In this document: positions 1 to 8,036 of the stretch, one piece after another | Position numbering within the stretch: position 1 is the first letter of the stretch | Layout of the letters: each line of letters starts with the position of its first letter | NCBI RefSeq assembly: GCF_014172375.1 | Contig: NZ_WNXD01000001.1 | Location: 1,240,001 to 1,304,000, forward strand | Reading direction: 5' to 3' | Source of the DNA: Pedobacter planticolens | GTDB lineage: Bacteria > Bacteroidota > Bacteroidia > Sphingobacteriales > Sphingobacteriaceae | DNA length: 64,000 bases | Translations under genes and position numbers: made by a program | Notes under the pieces: model-generated | Databases searched by the model: none | Seen by the model: the letters and a program-made list of their open reading frames with translations, nothing else | Told to the model about the DNA's origin: nothing

Positions 1-3000
1 CCTGGAAGAAAACGCTGGCATAAAATCCTTTGTACTGAACGTTTAAACCAAATCCGTATACAATCTCTGGATTGTATGGATTACCAACGCCTCTTTTTCT
101 ATCAAACTGATCAATTTTACCATCTCCGTTGAGATCGACATATTTGATATCGCCAGGACCTATTAACCCACCTAAAGAAGGCACTGGTAATCCTGCTTTT
201 AGCTTGTACGATTTCGTGCCATTTACATTTTGGGTTACATTAAAATCTGCATCAGTATATAGTCGGTCGGCTATGTAAAGAGTGTTTTCATTAACCCTGG
301 TTCCAGTAATTGCCTGGTAGGCATACGTAGGTTTTAACTCATCATATTCAGTAATCTTATTGGTGGAATAGGTGAATGTGCTGCGGAAGCCCAGCGTTAA
401 ATCTCTGCCAAAGGATTGGTTGCCATCCAGGCTACCATCAAATCCCCATGACTTTACACGCCCATAATTTTGCCATGGCGCTGAGCGGAAACCTACAGCA
501 CCAGGAACTGTATTTCTTTGCAATAAAATACCACTTCTTTCATTTTTAAAATAATCGCCTACAAACTGAATTTTATCTTTCAAAAATCCAAGGTTCACAC
601 CATAGTTTTGTTTGTTTTCAATTTCCCATGATAAATAAGGTGCTTCAAATTGTCCTTCTATAATGCCCCCTGCATAACCATTTGATGGCCCCCCAGTGGT
701 AATACCCTGGTTAAAAGTGGGTGCGGCAAAGTTAAAAGTGGGTCTATACAAAAATCTGGCACCACCTGTATTATCATTACCAGTGCGACCTACAGAAGCT
801 CTCAATTTAACGGTGGAAAGAATATTTTTTAAATTTTCAGGATAAAAAGATTCATTGGATACCATATAAGCTACACCTACAGCTGGGAAAAAACCAAATC
901 TGTAACCATCCGCAAAGGCTTCACTACCAGTGTATCCAAAACTACCTTCTATAAAATACTTGTTATCGAATGAATAGGTAGCTCTACCCACTAATCCCTG
1001 CTTTCTAAAGGCCAAGGGGGTATCATGATTTTGCTGTTCTTTTTGCATATACAAAATCATAGCGCCCAATGCGTGTTTATGAAAGGTTCTATTGTAATTT
1101 AATGAGTTTTCAATATATACTTTCTTTTGTGCGCTATTAGTTGGTATCGGATTACTCAGATCAGGGCTACCTGCAAAAGTTGTGGTAAAAATAAGCTTAC
1201 CGTTAGCATCTCTTCCAGTTGCAAAATAGCGACTTGGATTGTAAGTTCTATTGGAACTGAAAAATCCGTCGTAGTCATAACTTACTGTTGCTTTGTATGA
1301 AAGACCACTAGTGATAAAATCTAATTTTTGATCGAGCCTAACCGCCGATTGAATACTACTTCTCCACTCTTTGGTATAGCCAGAGTTTGCAAGCAGATTA
1401 TATGGATTTCTTTTATTAGCATCCGACTCAATGCTGTAGGTAGCTAATGTGCCATTACTATATACCGCTGGAAAAAGGTAACTTGGTGTAATTACCATTT
1501 GCCTGAAAATATTAGCTGTTCCTACACCAGGGTAATTTGTTAATAAGTATTGTCCAGCCACATCAACACTAACCGTAGTTGTTTTTGAAACTTCGAGATC
1601 AATATTGCTACGTAGGTTATATCTTTCTACACCAATATTATTATTGTACTTATTAGCTTGGTCTTCCTTAAAAGCACCGTTTTCGGTATAATAAGCTCCA
1701 GAAACAAAATATTTAGCCTTTTCTGAGCCACCTCTTACGTTTAAAGTAAGCCTATCATTGTGGGTATTGTCTCGCAGCATTGTTTTAATCCAGTCTGTGT
1801 TGGGATATAGATCAGGATCTGCATTGCTTCTGTATTTATCAATTAGTGCATCACTAAACATGTTTACCTGCCCATCATTATGTAAAGCTTCGTTGTATAA
1901 TGTCAAATAATCAGCGGATGAAACAAATTGTGGCAATCGCATTGGTGTACCAATACTATGTTCTCCTCTAAAAGAGATGACTGGTTTTTTGTTGGAACCT
2001 CTTTTTGAAGTAATAATTACCACACCATTCGCTCCCTCTGCACCATAAACCGCTGTAGCAGAAGCATCTTTCAGTACAGAAAAAGTTTCAATCTCATCTG
2101 GTTCAATATCGGCTATATTTCTGGGTACACCATCCACCAATACTAAAGGAGAAGTTCCTCCTTTAAAAGTGCTTATACCTCGAATCCAAAACTCGGCATT
2201 ATCATATCCGGGTTCTCCGGAACGCTGAACTGCTATTAAGCCCGAAACTTGTCCAGCAAGACTAGTAGTTAAATTCCGTGTTGGAAATTTTAGGGCTTCT
2301 CCTTTTACACTAGATATTGCACCTACAACACTTTCTTTTTTCTGCTTGCCATAACCTACAATAACAACATCATTCAAATCGGATACTTGTGGAGCCAATT
2401 TAATTGACATTGGAGATTTTGCATCGGCTTTAATTTCCTTGTTAATATAACCTACATAAGAAATGACCAAGGTTTCGCCATCCTCAACTCCTTTTAAGGT
2501 AAACTCGCCCTCAGTGTTAGTTGAAGTTTTATGACTTCCATCTTTTGTCACTATGTTTGCACCTGGAATAGGTTTGTCGTTTTCATCTAGCACCTTACCA
2601 GTAATATCAACTTTAGTAGTTTTTTGAGTTTTCAAATTAATTACATCAGCTGCTTTTCTTTTTTGAACAACAATTGTTTTAGCTTCAATTGCATAAGTTA
2701 AAGGTTGGTTCTTAAAAACTTGGTTAAGGGTTTCTTCTAAACTTGCTTGATTTACATCAATAACAACAGGTTTAGCATTTGTCATTTCTTTTGAAATAAA
2801 AAATACCGTGTAACCGCTTTGTTTACCAATGCTTTTTAAAACCTTCTCTAAAGAAGTGCCTTTCTCCGACAAAGTAATTTTGTTTTGTGCAAATCCAGAT
2901 GCACTTACTTGCATGATAGCTGCGATTAGAAGCACAATTGTAAGTTTCATAATTTGGAGCGTTTTCTTCAACGCATAGGATTCCCTATACGAATTAATAA

Positions 3001-3013
3001 TGTAAAATTTCAT
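1..3013 (-). CDS. SusC/RagA TonB-dependent receptor with STN domain (3' end outside window)
   Basis: Outer-membrane TonB-dependent transporter of the SusC type; 1004 codons are present without a stop and the C-terminal end of the barrel lies beyond base 1. The start at 3013 gives a long signal peptide ending near ASGFAQ (residue 43). An STN (FecA/secretin N-terminal) domain follows at about residues 45-118, then a carboxypeptidase-regulatory-like beta domain (about 136-210), then the plug with GYGKQKK, RGISTF and VLVDGV motifs. The STN domain is known to contact a FecR-type anti-sigma factor in the periplasm, and such a gene lies directly upstream with an ECF sigma gene. Family membership and regulatory coupling are therefore firm. 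The substrate cannot be told, because any SusD partner would lie off the left edge. Confidence 0.95.
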   Translation of the reverse strand, partial: MKFYIINSYRESYALKKTLQIMKLTIVLLIAAIMQVSASGFAQNKITLSEKGTSLEKVLKSIGKQSGYTVFFISKEMTNAKPVVIDVNQASLEETLNQVFKNQPLTYAIEAKTIVVQKRKAADVINLKTQKTTKVDITGKVLDENDKPIPGANIVTKDGSHKTSTNTEGEFTLKGVEDGETLVISYVGYINKEIKADAKSPMSIKLAPQVSDLNDVVIVGYGKQKKESVVGAISSVKGEALKFPTRNLTTSLAGQVSGLIAVQRSGEPGYDNAEFWIRGISTFKGGTSPLVLVDGVPRNIADIEPDEIETFSVLKDASATAVYGAEGANGVVIITSKRGSNKKPVISFRGEHSIGTPMRLPQFVSSADYLTLYNEALHNDGQVNMFSDALIDKYRSNADPDLYPNTDWIKTMLRDNTHNDRLTLNVRGGSEKAKYFVSGAYYTENGAFKEDQANKYNNNIGVERYNLRSNIDLEVSKTTTVSVDVAGQYLLTNYPGVGTANIFRQMVITPSYLFPAVYSNGTLATYSIESDANKRNPYNLLANSGYTKEWRSSIQSAVRLDQKLDFITSGLSYKATVSYDYDGFFSSNRTYNPSRYFATGRDANGKLIFTTTFAGSPDLSNPIPTNSAQKKVYIENSLNYNRTFHKHALGAMILYMQKEQQNHDTPLAFRKQGLVGRATYSFDNKYFIEGSFGYTGSEAFADGYRFGFFPAVGVAYMVSNESFYPENLKNILSTVKLRASVGRTGNDNTGGARFLYRPTFNFAAPTFNQGITTGGPSNGYAGGIIEGQFEAPYLSWEIENKQNYGVNLGFLKDKIQFVGDYFKNERSGILLQRNTVPGAVGFRSAPWQNYGRVKSWGFDGSLDGNQSFGRDLTLGFRSTFTYSTNKITEYDELKPTYAYQAITGTRVNENTLYIADRLYTDADFNVTQNVNGTKSYKLKAGLPVPSLGGLIGPGDIKYVDLNGDGKIDQFDRKRGVGNPYNPEIVYGFGLNVQYKGFYASVFFQ

Positions 3014-3118
3014 ACATTTGATTGTTTGGTTAATGAAATACTCTAGTACTAGCGTACATAAGAATACTTCGGGTTAAGTTGATTTGCTATTCTTCTTGAT
3101 ATGATCCAGACTTCATGA

Positions 3119-3144
3119 ATCGGAGACGCTTCAACGTCTCTGAT
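3119..3144. other. Intercistronic hairpin between anti-sigma and SusC genes
   Basis: A 10-bp stem (ATCGGAGACG against CGTCTCTGAT, one G-U pair) with a 6-nt loop is followed on the plus strand by seven T. The flanking genes are read from the minus strand, where no U-tract follows the stem. It is therefore not a normal terminator for the sigma/anti-sigma transcript. It could be a stability or processing hairpin, or a terminator of antisense transcription. Confidence 0.5.
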
Positions 3145-3169
3145 TTTTTTGGATCTAACTTAATTTTTG

Positions 3170-4327
3170 TTAGAGTGTAACGATAAGCCTCCTTCCTTCT
3201 ATTTTAAATTTAAATGATCCTGCTTTTTCTAATATTCTAAGTGTTTGTTCTAAAGTATATGTTCTAGGAAGTGAGCCTTCAAAATAAACATCCTTATTAC
3301 TGTTGACTTTATACTCTACTTCAATATTATACCAACGAGAAATTTTTCGCATAGACGATCCCATTTCTTCGTGATTAAATAAAAACAAACCGTTTTTCCA
3401 GGCTATCATTTCATCAACATCTACAGTTTTAACCGCTATTTCTTGCCCTTTTAAAATAGATTGTTGACCAGGTTTTAATATTGTAAAATGAGCTGATTGA
3501 TTTCCATGTACTTTTACAGAACCCTCTAACAATGTTGTTCTTACATCATTTTCATCATTATAAGCATTTACATTAAAATGGGTTCCTAGAACTTGTATCT
3601 CTTGCTTATCAGTTAGTACTTTAAATGGTTTAGTTTTATCTTTTGCTACTTCAAAATAACCTTCACCAGTTAATTCAACTTTGCGTTCGTTACCAATAAA
3701 ATGCGTTGGGTATTTTAAAGAAGAGGCTGCATTTATCCAAACTTTGGTTCCATCGGGTAAATCAACTCGGTATTGTCCACCTTTTGGGGTTTCTATCGTA
3801 TTATAAGCTACACTAGATTCTTGCGCTGCAGTTTCTTTTTCTAAAACTGTATAAACTAACTGACCATCTGCAGTTTTAACAATAGATAAACCTGCTTGCT
3901 TTGCAATCTCACCATTTGCAGCATTTGTAAGGGTTATTTTCTTTCCATTTGCAAGTGTTAAAACAGCATTATTACCGCCAGGTTGTATTTCTTTAGCAAT
4001 TTGAGCTTTATGTAGTAAAATTTGGTTTTGTTTTTGATAATAATAAATGCCTGAACCAGTCACAACCAATATAACAGCAGCGGCAACTACACGATACCAA
4101 ACATTCAGCTTTTTTACAATTGGAAGTCGTTCTTTTTCAATTTGTTGCTTAATATTTTTTAATAATTCACTTTCTATTGTGGCTTTTAAACTTAAAGTAG
4201 ATTTATTCCAAAAAGATTGTTTCCCTTCTAAATGATTATAATATGTATTGTATAAGCGCACTTCCTCATCGGTTGCGATACCAATGCTTATTTTTTCTGC
4301 TAATTTTAAAAACTCTTCTCTTTCCAT
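3170..4327 (-). CDS. FecR-family anti-sigma factor
   Basis: Inner-membrane anti-sigma factor of 385 residues, the expected length. The cytoplasmic N-terminus (about 1-75) should bind the ECF sigma factor. A single membrane helix lies at about residues 77-97 (VVAAAVILVVTGSGIYYY). The periplasmic FecR domain spans about 177-275 (GGQYRVDLPDGTKVWINAAS region) and a DUF4974 domain closes the protein (about 310-383). In this family, substrate binding by the STN-bearing SusC is passed through the FecR protein to free the sigma factor. The upstream sigma gene ends 89 bp before this start, and the STN-SusC gene starts 156 bp after this stop. This is a complete sigma/anti-sigma/receptor cassette in the usual order. 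Confidence 0.95.
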   Translation of the reverse strand: MEREEFLKLAEKISIGIATDEEVRLYNTYYNHLEGKQSFWNKSTLSLKATIESELLKNIKQQIEKERLPIVKKLNVWYRVVAAAVILVVTGSGIYYYQKQNQILLHKAQIAKEIQPGGNNAVLTLANGKKITLTNAANGEIAKQAGLSIVKTADGQLVYTVLEKETAAQESSVAYNTIETPKGGQYRVDLPDGTKVWINAASSLKYPTHFIGNERKVELTGEGYFEVAKDKTKPFKVLTDKQEIQVLGTHFNVNAYNDENDVRTTLLEGSVKVHGNQSAHFTILKPGQQSILKGQEIAVKTVDVDEMIAWKNGLFLFNHEEMGSSMRKISRWYNIEVEYKVNSNKDVYFEGSLPRTYTLEQTLRILEKAGSFKFKIEGRRLIVTL

Positions 4328-4416
4328 TTTCAGGCTATATAACTAAAGGCACTTTAAAAGGGCTTACCCCCCAAAAGAAATTTAAAAAAATTGATAATAG
4401 TTTTAGGAAATGAATT

Positions 4417-4986
4417 TTAAATAAAGAATATCATTAAAATTGATGCTTTACTCAACTTTTTCCGCAGTTTATTTAAAGCTAAAGTAATCTGATTTTCGAT
4501 GGTTTTTTCTGAGATACCTAATTTAATAGCAATCTCTTTATGACTTAAATTCTCAAAACGGCTTAATTGAAATACTTCTTTGCATCGAGGAGATAAATCA
4601 TTAGTAAACTCATTAATGAATTTGATAAGTTCATTAACTTCTATAGAGGTGTCGTTAAAAACAGCGCCAATATTTGCAGCCTTAACCCGTGTGTAAAATG
4701 ATTCTTTCACTTTCCCATTACGGATATAGTTTGCAACTTTATATTTTACAGCAACATATAAATAACCTTGAATGGTTTTAGTATTTATTTGTTCTCTATG
4801 GTTCCAAAACCAAACAAAAATTTCTTGTAATATGTCCTTAGCAGCATCCTGATCACCCAAAACTCGACAAGCTGAATCATATAGATATGCCCAGTTTCTT
4901 TTATAAATTTCATTAAATGCAGCTTCATCCCCTGATTTTAATAAATCAAGCAATTTATCGTCAGAAAATGTATTATAAGATTGCAT
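4417..4986 (-). CDS. ECF RNA polymerase sigma-70 factor
   Basis: Extracytoplasmic-function sigma factor of 189 residues. Region 2 lies at about residues 12-80, with the typical DAAKDILQEIFVWFW core-binding segment. Region 4 lies at about 125-178, with a helix-turn-helix reading LSHKEIAIKLGISEKTIENQ. It is the first gene of the sigma/FecR/SusC cassette and probably activates the SusC gene cluster when the FecR protein releases it. The C-terminus ends in a hydrophobic ILMIFFI, a common minor variation in this family. Confidence 0.95.
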   Translation of the reverse strand: MQSYNTFSDDKLLDLLKSGDEAAFNEIYKRNWAYLYDSACRVLGDQDAAKDILQEIFVWFWNHREQINTKTIQGYLYVAVKYKVANYIRNGKVKESFYTRVKAANIGAVFNDTSIEVNELIKFINEFTNDLSPRCKEVFQLSRFENLSHKEIAIKLGISEKTIENQITLALNKLRKKLSKASILMIFFI

Positions 4987-5193
4987 TAATTTTACTTAAA
5001 AAGAGTAAGCCCTACGGCCTACAACATTATATTAATATACCTTATTGGTTTATATTTAGGTTATAAAAATATGTATTAAGTATGACATATACAAATTTAA
5101 TGCTTTAGACTACAAGCAATTAGTTATACAAACAATTTTTTAAGATAAGTATAACTGATAAATTCTGAAGCCTTACTTATTTTTATCGACTAC

Positions 5194-5214
5194 GTTCGAA
5201 TCCCAGCGGGATCA
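5194..5214 (+). pseudogene. tRNA-Lys 3' remnant (T-loop to discriminator base)
   Basis: These 21 bases are identical to the last 21 bases of the intact tRNA-Lys at 27729-27801: end of the T-stem 5' strand, T-loop, 3' T-stem and acceptor 3' strand. The match runs on through the downstream terminator: over 5194-5250 against 27781-27837 I see two differences. The upstream part of the tRNA is absent; the preceding bases (ATCGACTAC) do not form a T-stem. The remainder of the 4987-5332 gap is AT-rich and shows no gene. The piece resembles the distal half of a tRNA attachment site, or the leftover of a deleted tRNA gene. Confidence 0.8.
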
Positions 5215-5216
5215 CG

Positions 5217-5246
5217 AAAAGCCTTACAGAAATGTAAGGCTTTTTT
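5217..5246 (+). terminator. Rho-independent terminator (tRNA-Lys type)
   Basis: Stem GCCTTACA/TGTAAGGC closed by a GAAA tetraloop, with A-tract before and six T after. It sits directly after the tRNA-Lys remnant. Compared with the terminator at 27804 it carries two compensating changes in one base pair (T-A here, C-G there), so pairing is preserved. Confidence 0.8.
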
Positions 5247-5332
5247 GTTTAAGGTATTTTGTAATCCTCCTTTTAGTATTGGCTGCTGATGACATTCACC
5301 AACTATTTTTTCTATTGAATTTTAAGCAACGC

Positions 5333-6310
5333 TTAGAAATAACAGAAATTTAACTGTTTCTCCTTTATGGTATAAAAATTCCAGCTGAGCGAAATTTCGT
5401 GTGTTGAACCAGCATAACCTGCCAAATTGCTCATACTAAAATCGTACGAATAGCCCAATCTTAAACGTTCACTAATAAATATTTCGGTCATGCCGATAAT
5501 GGCGTTGTTGTTACTAATATTGCCTTGCAAAGCGGGCTTATCATAAAGTTTGATACCTGTTCTGTAACCTGCACCCAGCCAAACCTTCTGCTTAAACAGA
5601 AAAAAAGCATTTACATCTAATACTGTTGGCCCTTTTAGATCATCTTTAATTAAAAAGAAAGGCTTAAAATCTATCACATATTCTTCTATTGGAATTAATA
5701 AACCACCCGTTAAATAATAATGAGGTCTTGGCGTTGGAAAGTTATAATCTAAAGATCTTTTGTCCAATATATATTTACTTATCAAATTGTTGACTGATGC
5801 ACCAACGTACATTTTGGGCGTAGAGAAAAACACGCCCGCATGCATGTCTGGAAGTATTTGTTTTACCGTACCACTTGGAATATTAGTATCGTCCAAATCT
5901 CTAGGGTTTAACATATCGCCGTTTAAGCCCGATTGCATCACACCAACGCCTAGACCAAAGGCCAACTTCGAAGTCCCCTCTTCGTTAATTGGAAAGCGAT
6001 AAGCATAGTTGGCAAATGCCGATATGTTTTTCTGTGCACCTAACTGTTCTGCGCTCATTACCAACGATAATCCAACACGTTCGTTGGGCATTATGGCATC
6101 TGCGGCCAAAGAAAAACTTTTTGGTGCGCCTTCAATACCAGTCCATTGGTTTCTGTAGGTCGCATTTATATTTACACGTTCTCGATATCCGGCATAAGCC
6201 GGGTTGATATAAATGCCATTAAAAATATATTGGCTATACTGTGCATCCTGTTGGGCAAAACATGGAGCCGCCACACACAACAATAAAATAAACTTAGTTA
6301 ATTTCCACAT
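5333..6310 (-). CDS. PorP/SprF family type IX secretion membrane protein
   Basis: Outer-membrane beta-barrel protein of 325 residues. A signal peptide ends near CFAQ (residue 20) and is followed by the family hallmark QDAQYSQYIFNGIYINPAYAG. PorP/SprF proteins are known to be encoded next to type B C-terminal-domain cargo and to help anchor or export it. Here the start is 1 bp downstream of such a cargo gene (6312-7238), so it is the last gene of a four-gene minus-strand operon. The specific partner role is inferred from this arrangement. Confidence 0.92.
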   Translation of the reverse strand: MWKLTKFILLLCVAAPCFAQQDAQYSQYIFNGIYINPAYAGYRERVNINATYRNQWTGIEGAPKSFSLAADAIMPNERVGLSLVMSAEQLGAQKNISAFANYAYRFPINEEGTSKLAFGLGVGVMQSGLNGDMLNPRDLDDTNIPSGTVKQILPDMHAGVFFSTPKMYVGASVNNLISKYILDKRSLDYNFPTPRPHYYLTGGLLIPIEEYVIDFKPFFLIKDDLKGPTVLDVNAFFLFKQKVWLGAGYRTGIKLYDKPALQGNISNNNAIIGMTEIFISERLRLGYSYDFSMSNLAGYAGSTHEISLSWNFYTIKEKQLNFCYF

Positions 6311-6311
6311 G

Positions 6312-7238
6312 TCAATCTTTTATCAATGTAATCCAACCTGTAGTGCTTCTTTCACTTCCATTTTTTTCTTTGATCTTCAATACGTAGTAATAAGTACCCT
6401 CATTAAGACCATTTCCATTCCAGTCGTTTTTGTAAGAGCCATTGCTCCTATATACTTCATTGCCCCACCTGTTAAAAATATATAGGATATTATTTGGATG
6501 AAGTTCCAGCCCGTCTATCCTAAAAACATCATTTTTGCCATCACCATTTGGCGTAATTACATTAGGCACTATCACCTCGCCAATAATTTCCTTGATATCT
6601 GTAGATGCGTTATTAGCCAAATTTGGATCTGGCTCAATTGCCGTTACATTGGCGGTATTCACTACCTTACCTGCTTTAATTGCAGTAGTTTTTAGCGACA
6701 AGATCAATTTTTGCTTATTTGCCAAGGCAGGAATTTTCCAAGTAATGACATTGTCTACCACCGTAACATTTCCAATCGGTTCACAGGTAAGGGCAATGTA
6801 TTTTAAGTTGCTTGGTAATTTATCAATCACCACTACTCCTGTTGCATCGGTATTTCCATTGTTCTGTACCGAAATTTGATATTCAAAGGCTTCGCCTGGC
6901 CCCACATATCGCTTTTCAGAAATTTTGCGAACCTCTAGGTCTGCATATTCAATTATTAATAAAAAACCATCCGACAGATCAGACTTACATCCTTCAGTAC
7001 TTATGGAAACCACTTGGTACAACCCCGCCACACTTGCGGTGTATACTGCTCCGGTAGCATTGGCTATAGGCTTCCCATCTCGATACCATTGGAACGAGTA
7101 AAGCCCAGCTTGATCTCTTACTGCAAATTTGACCGAAGAACCTAAACGGATCCTAACAACAGTAGGATTTGTTTGTGCAAATGTCCAATTGGCCAGCAGA
7201 AAGAAGAACGCCAGTAATATGTACCGTTTTACGTTCAA
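6312..7238 (-). CDS. Secreted Ig-like/DUF11 protein with gliding-motility type (type IX, CTD-B) C-terminal domain
   Basis: Protein of 308 residues with a signal peptide (cleavage near WTFAQ). An Ig-like domain follows at about residues 25-90 (FQWYRDGKPI ... AGLYQVVSISTEGC), then a DUF11 repeat at about 95-215 (DLEVRKISEKRYVGPGEAFEY ... DPNLANNAST). The C-terminal sorting domain at about 220-308 has the canonical VITPNGDGKNDVF, YIFNRWGNEVY and GTYYYVLKI motifs. It should therefore be exported by the type IX system and displayed on the cell surface. Its close linkage to a PorP/SprF gene supports this. The biological role (adhesin, structural or matrix protein) cannot be read from sequence. Confidence 0.92.
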   Translation of the reverse strand: MNVKRYILLAFFFLLANWTFAQTNPTVVRIRLGSSVKFAVRDQAGLYSFQWYRDGKPIANATGAVYTASVAGLYQVVSISTEGCKSDLSDGFLLIIEYADLEVRKISEKRYVGPGEAFEYQISVQNNGNTDATGVVVIDKLPSNLKYIALTCEPIGNVTVVDNVITWKIPALANKQKLILSLKTTAIKAGKVVNTANVTAIEPDPNLANNASTDIKEIIGEVIVPNVITPNGDGKNDVFRIDGLELHPNNILYIFNRWGNEVYRSNGSYKNDWNGNGLNEGTYYYVLKIKEKNGSERSTTGWITLIKD

Positions 7239-7262
7239 CCTAGTGGTTTATATAAATCAATG

Positions 7263-8018
7263 TTATTGGACAATAATTGTAGGTTTAGCAGGTTTTGGTG
7301 TTACGGTTACCGTTTGTGTTGCAGTAGCTGAAACTATACATCCATTATTATCACCCGATTTTAGCACACCACTTGTATTTGCCGCTGCTATTACGTATTT
7401 TACCGTTGCGCTAAACACATAACTACCTGCACCAGTTGTAGTAAGCGTAAATAGGTTTACGGCTGTTGATGAGGCATTATCTGAACCTATACTAGTAAGT
7501 GGGCTCACAGGACTTCCATTTTTTGTGGCCGTCCAAACGTACGCGTACTCTATACCATCTGGCAATGCTTGTCCAGGTGTAGTGGTAGCAGTGATTACAG
7601 AATTTAAAGTGGCATTGTCCCCACAATAGGAAGCGTTATTTGCAGTTAAAGCAAGTGTTTTATCTGGCAGTTGGTAAACTTGAAAAGGATCTGACATATC
7701 TCCCCAACATCCAGCAACAGACTCTATTCTACTGGTATAATTATGCACACCCGGGGTAAGATTATTTGGTGTAACGTAATTGGTTGAATTGGCTGTTGTT
7801 CCGTCATAAGTTCTAACAGATCCAGTTATCTCTGTACCTTCCAAATACCAATGGACCTTATCTCCACTTACAAGGCCAATCTCTTCTGGGGTATGCAGAG
7901 TCGCTGTTCCGCCACTGCATAAATAAACTGGGTAGTAAGTTTGTGCCTTACTTTTTGAAACTACACTCAAAATGAGGATAAATACTGCTAATGATGCTTT
8001 GATAATTGTTGTTTTCAT
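7263..8018 (-). CDS. Secreted Ig/PKD-like protein of unknown function
   Basis: A 251-residue protein with a signal peptide (cleavage near SKAQ, residue 26). It contains Thr/Asn-rich beta-sandwich-like segments and the phrase SRIESVAGCWGDMSDPFQVYQ, which resembles the Ig-like domain of the next gene (STEGCKSDLSDGF). It ends in a short Pro/Lys run (TPKPAKPTIIVQ) and has no recognisable sorting domain of its own. It lies 18 bp after the 779-residue protein and 24 bp before the CTD-bearing protein. The set may form one surface assembly in which only the next protein carries the export signal; that is inference. Confidence 0.75.
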   Translation of the reverse strand: MKTTIIKASLAVFILILSVVSKSKAQTYYPVYLCSGGTATLHTPEEIGLVSGDKVHWYLEGTEITGSVRTYDGTTANSTNYVTPNNLTPGVHNYTSRIESVAGCWGDMSDPFQVYQLPDKTLALTANNASYCGDNATLNSVITATTTPGQALPDGIEYAYVWTATKNGSPVSPLTSIGSDNASSTAVNLFTLTTTGAGSYVFSATVKYVIAAANTSGVLKSGDNNGCIVSATATQTVTVTPKPAKPTIIVQ

Positions 8019-8036
8019 TGTTTTTGGTGAATTTTA

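Noticed and set aside
3119..3150. Terminator of the FecR transcript
   Set aside because: The T-tract is on the plus strand, whereas the flanking genes are transcribed from the minus strand.
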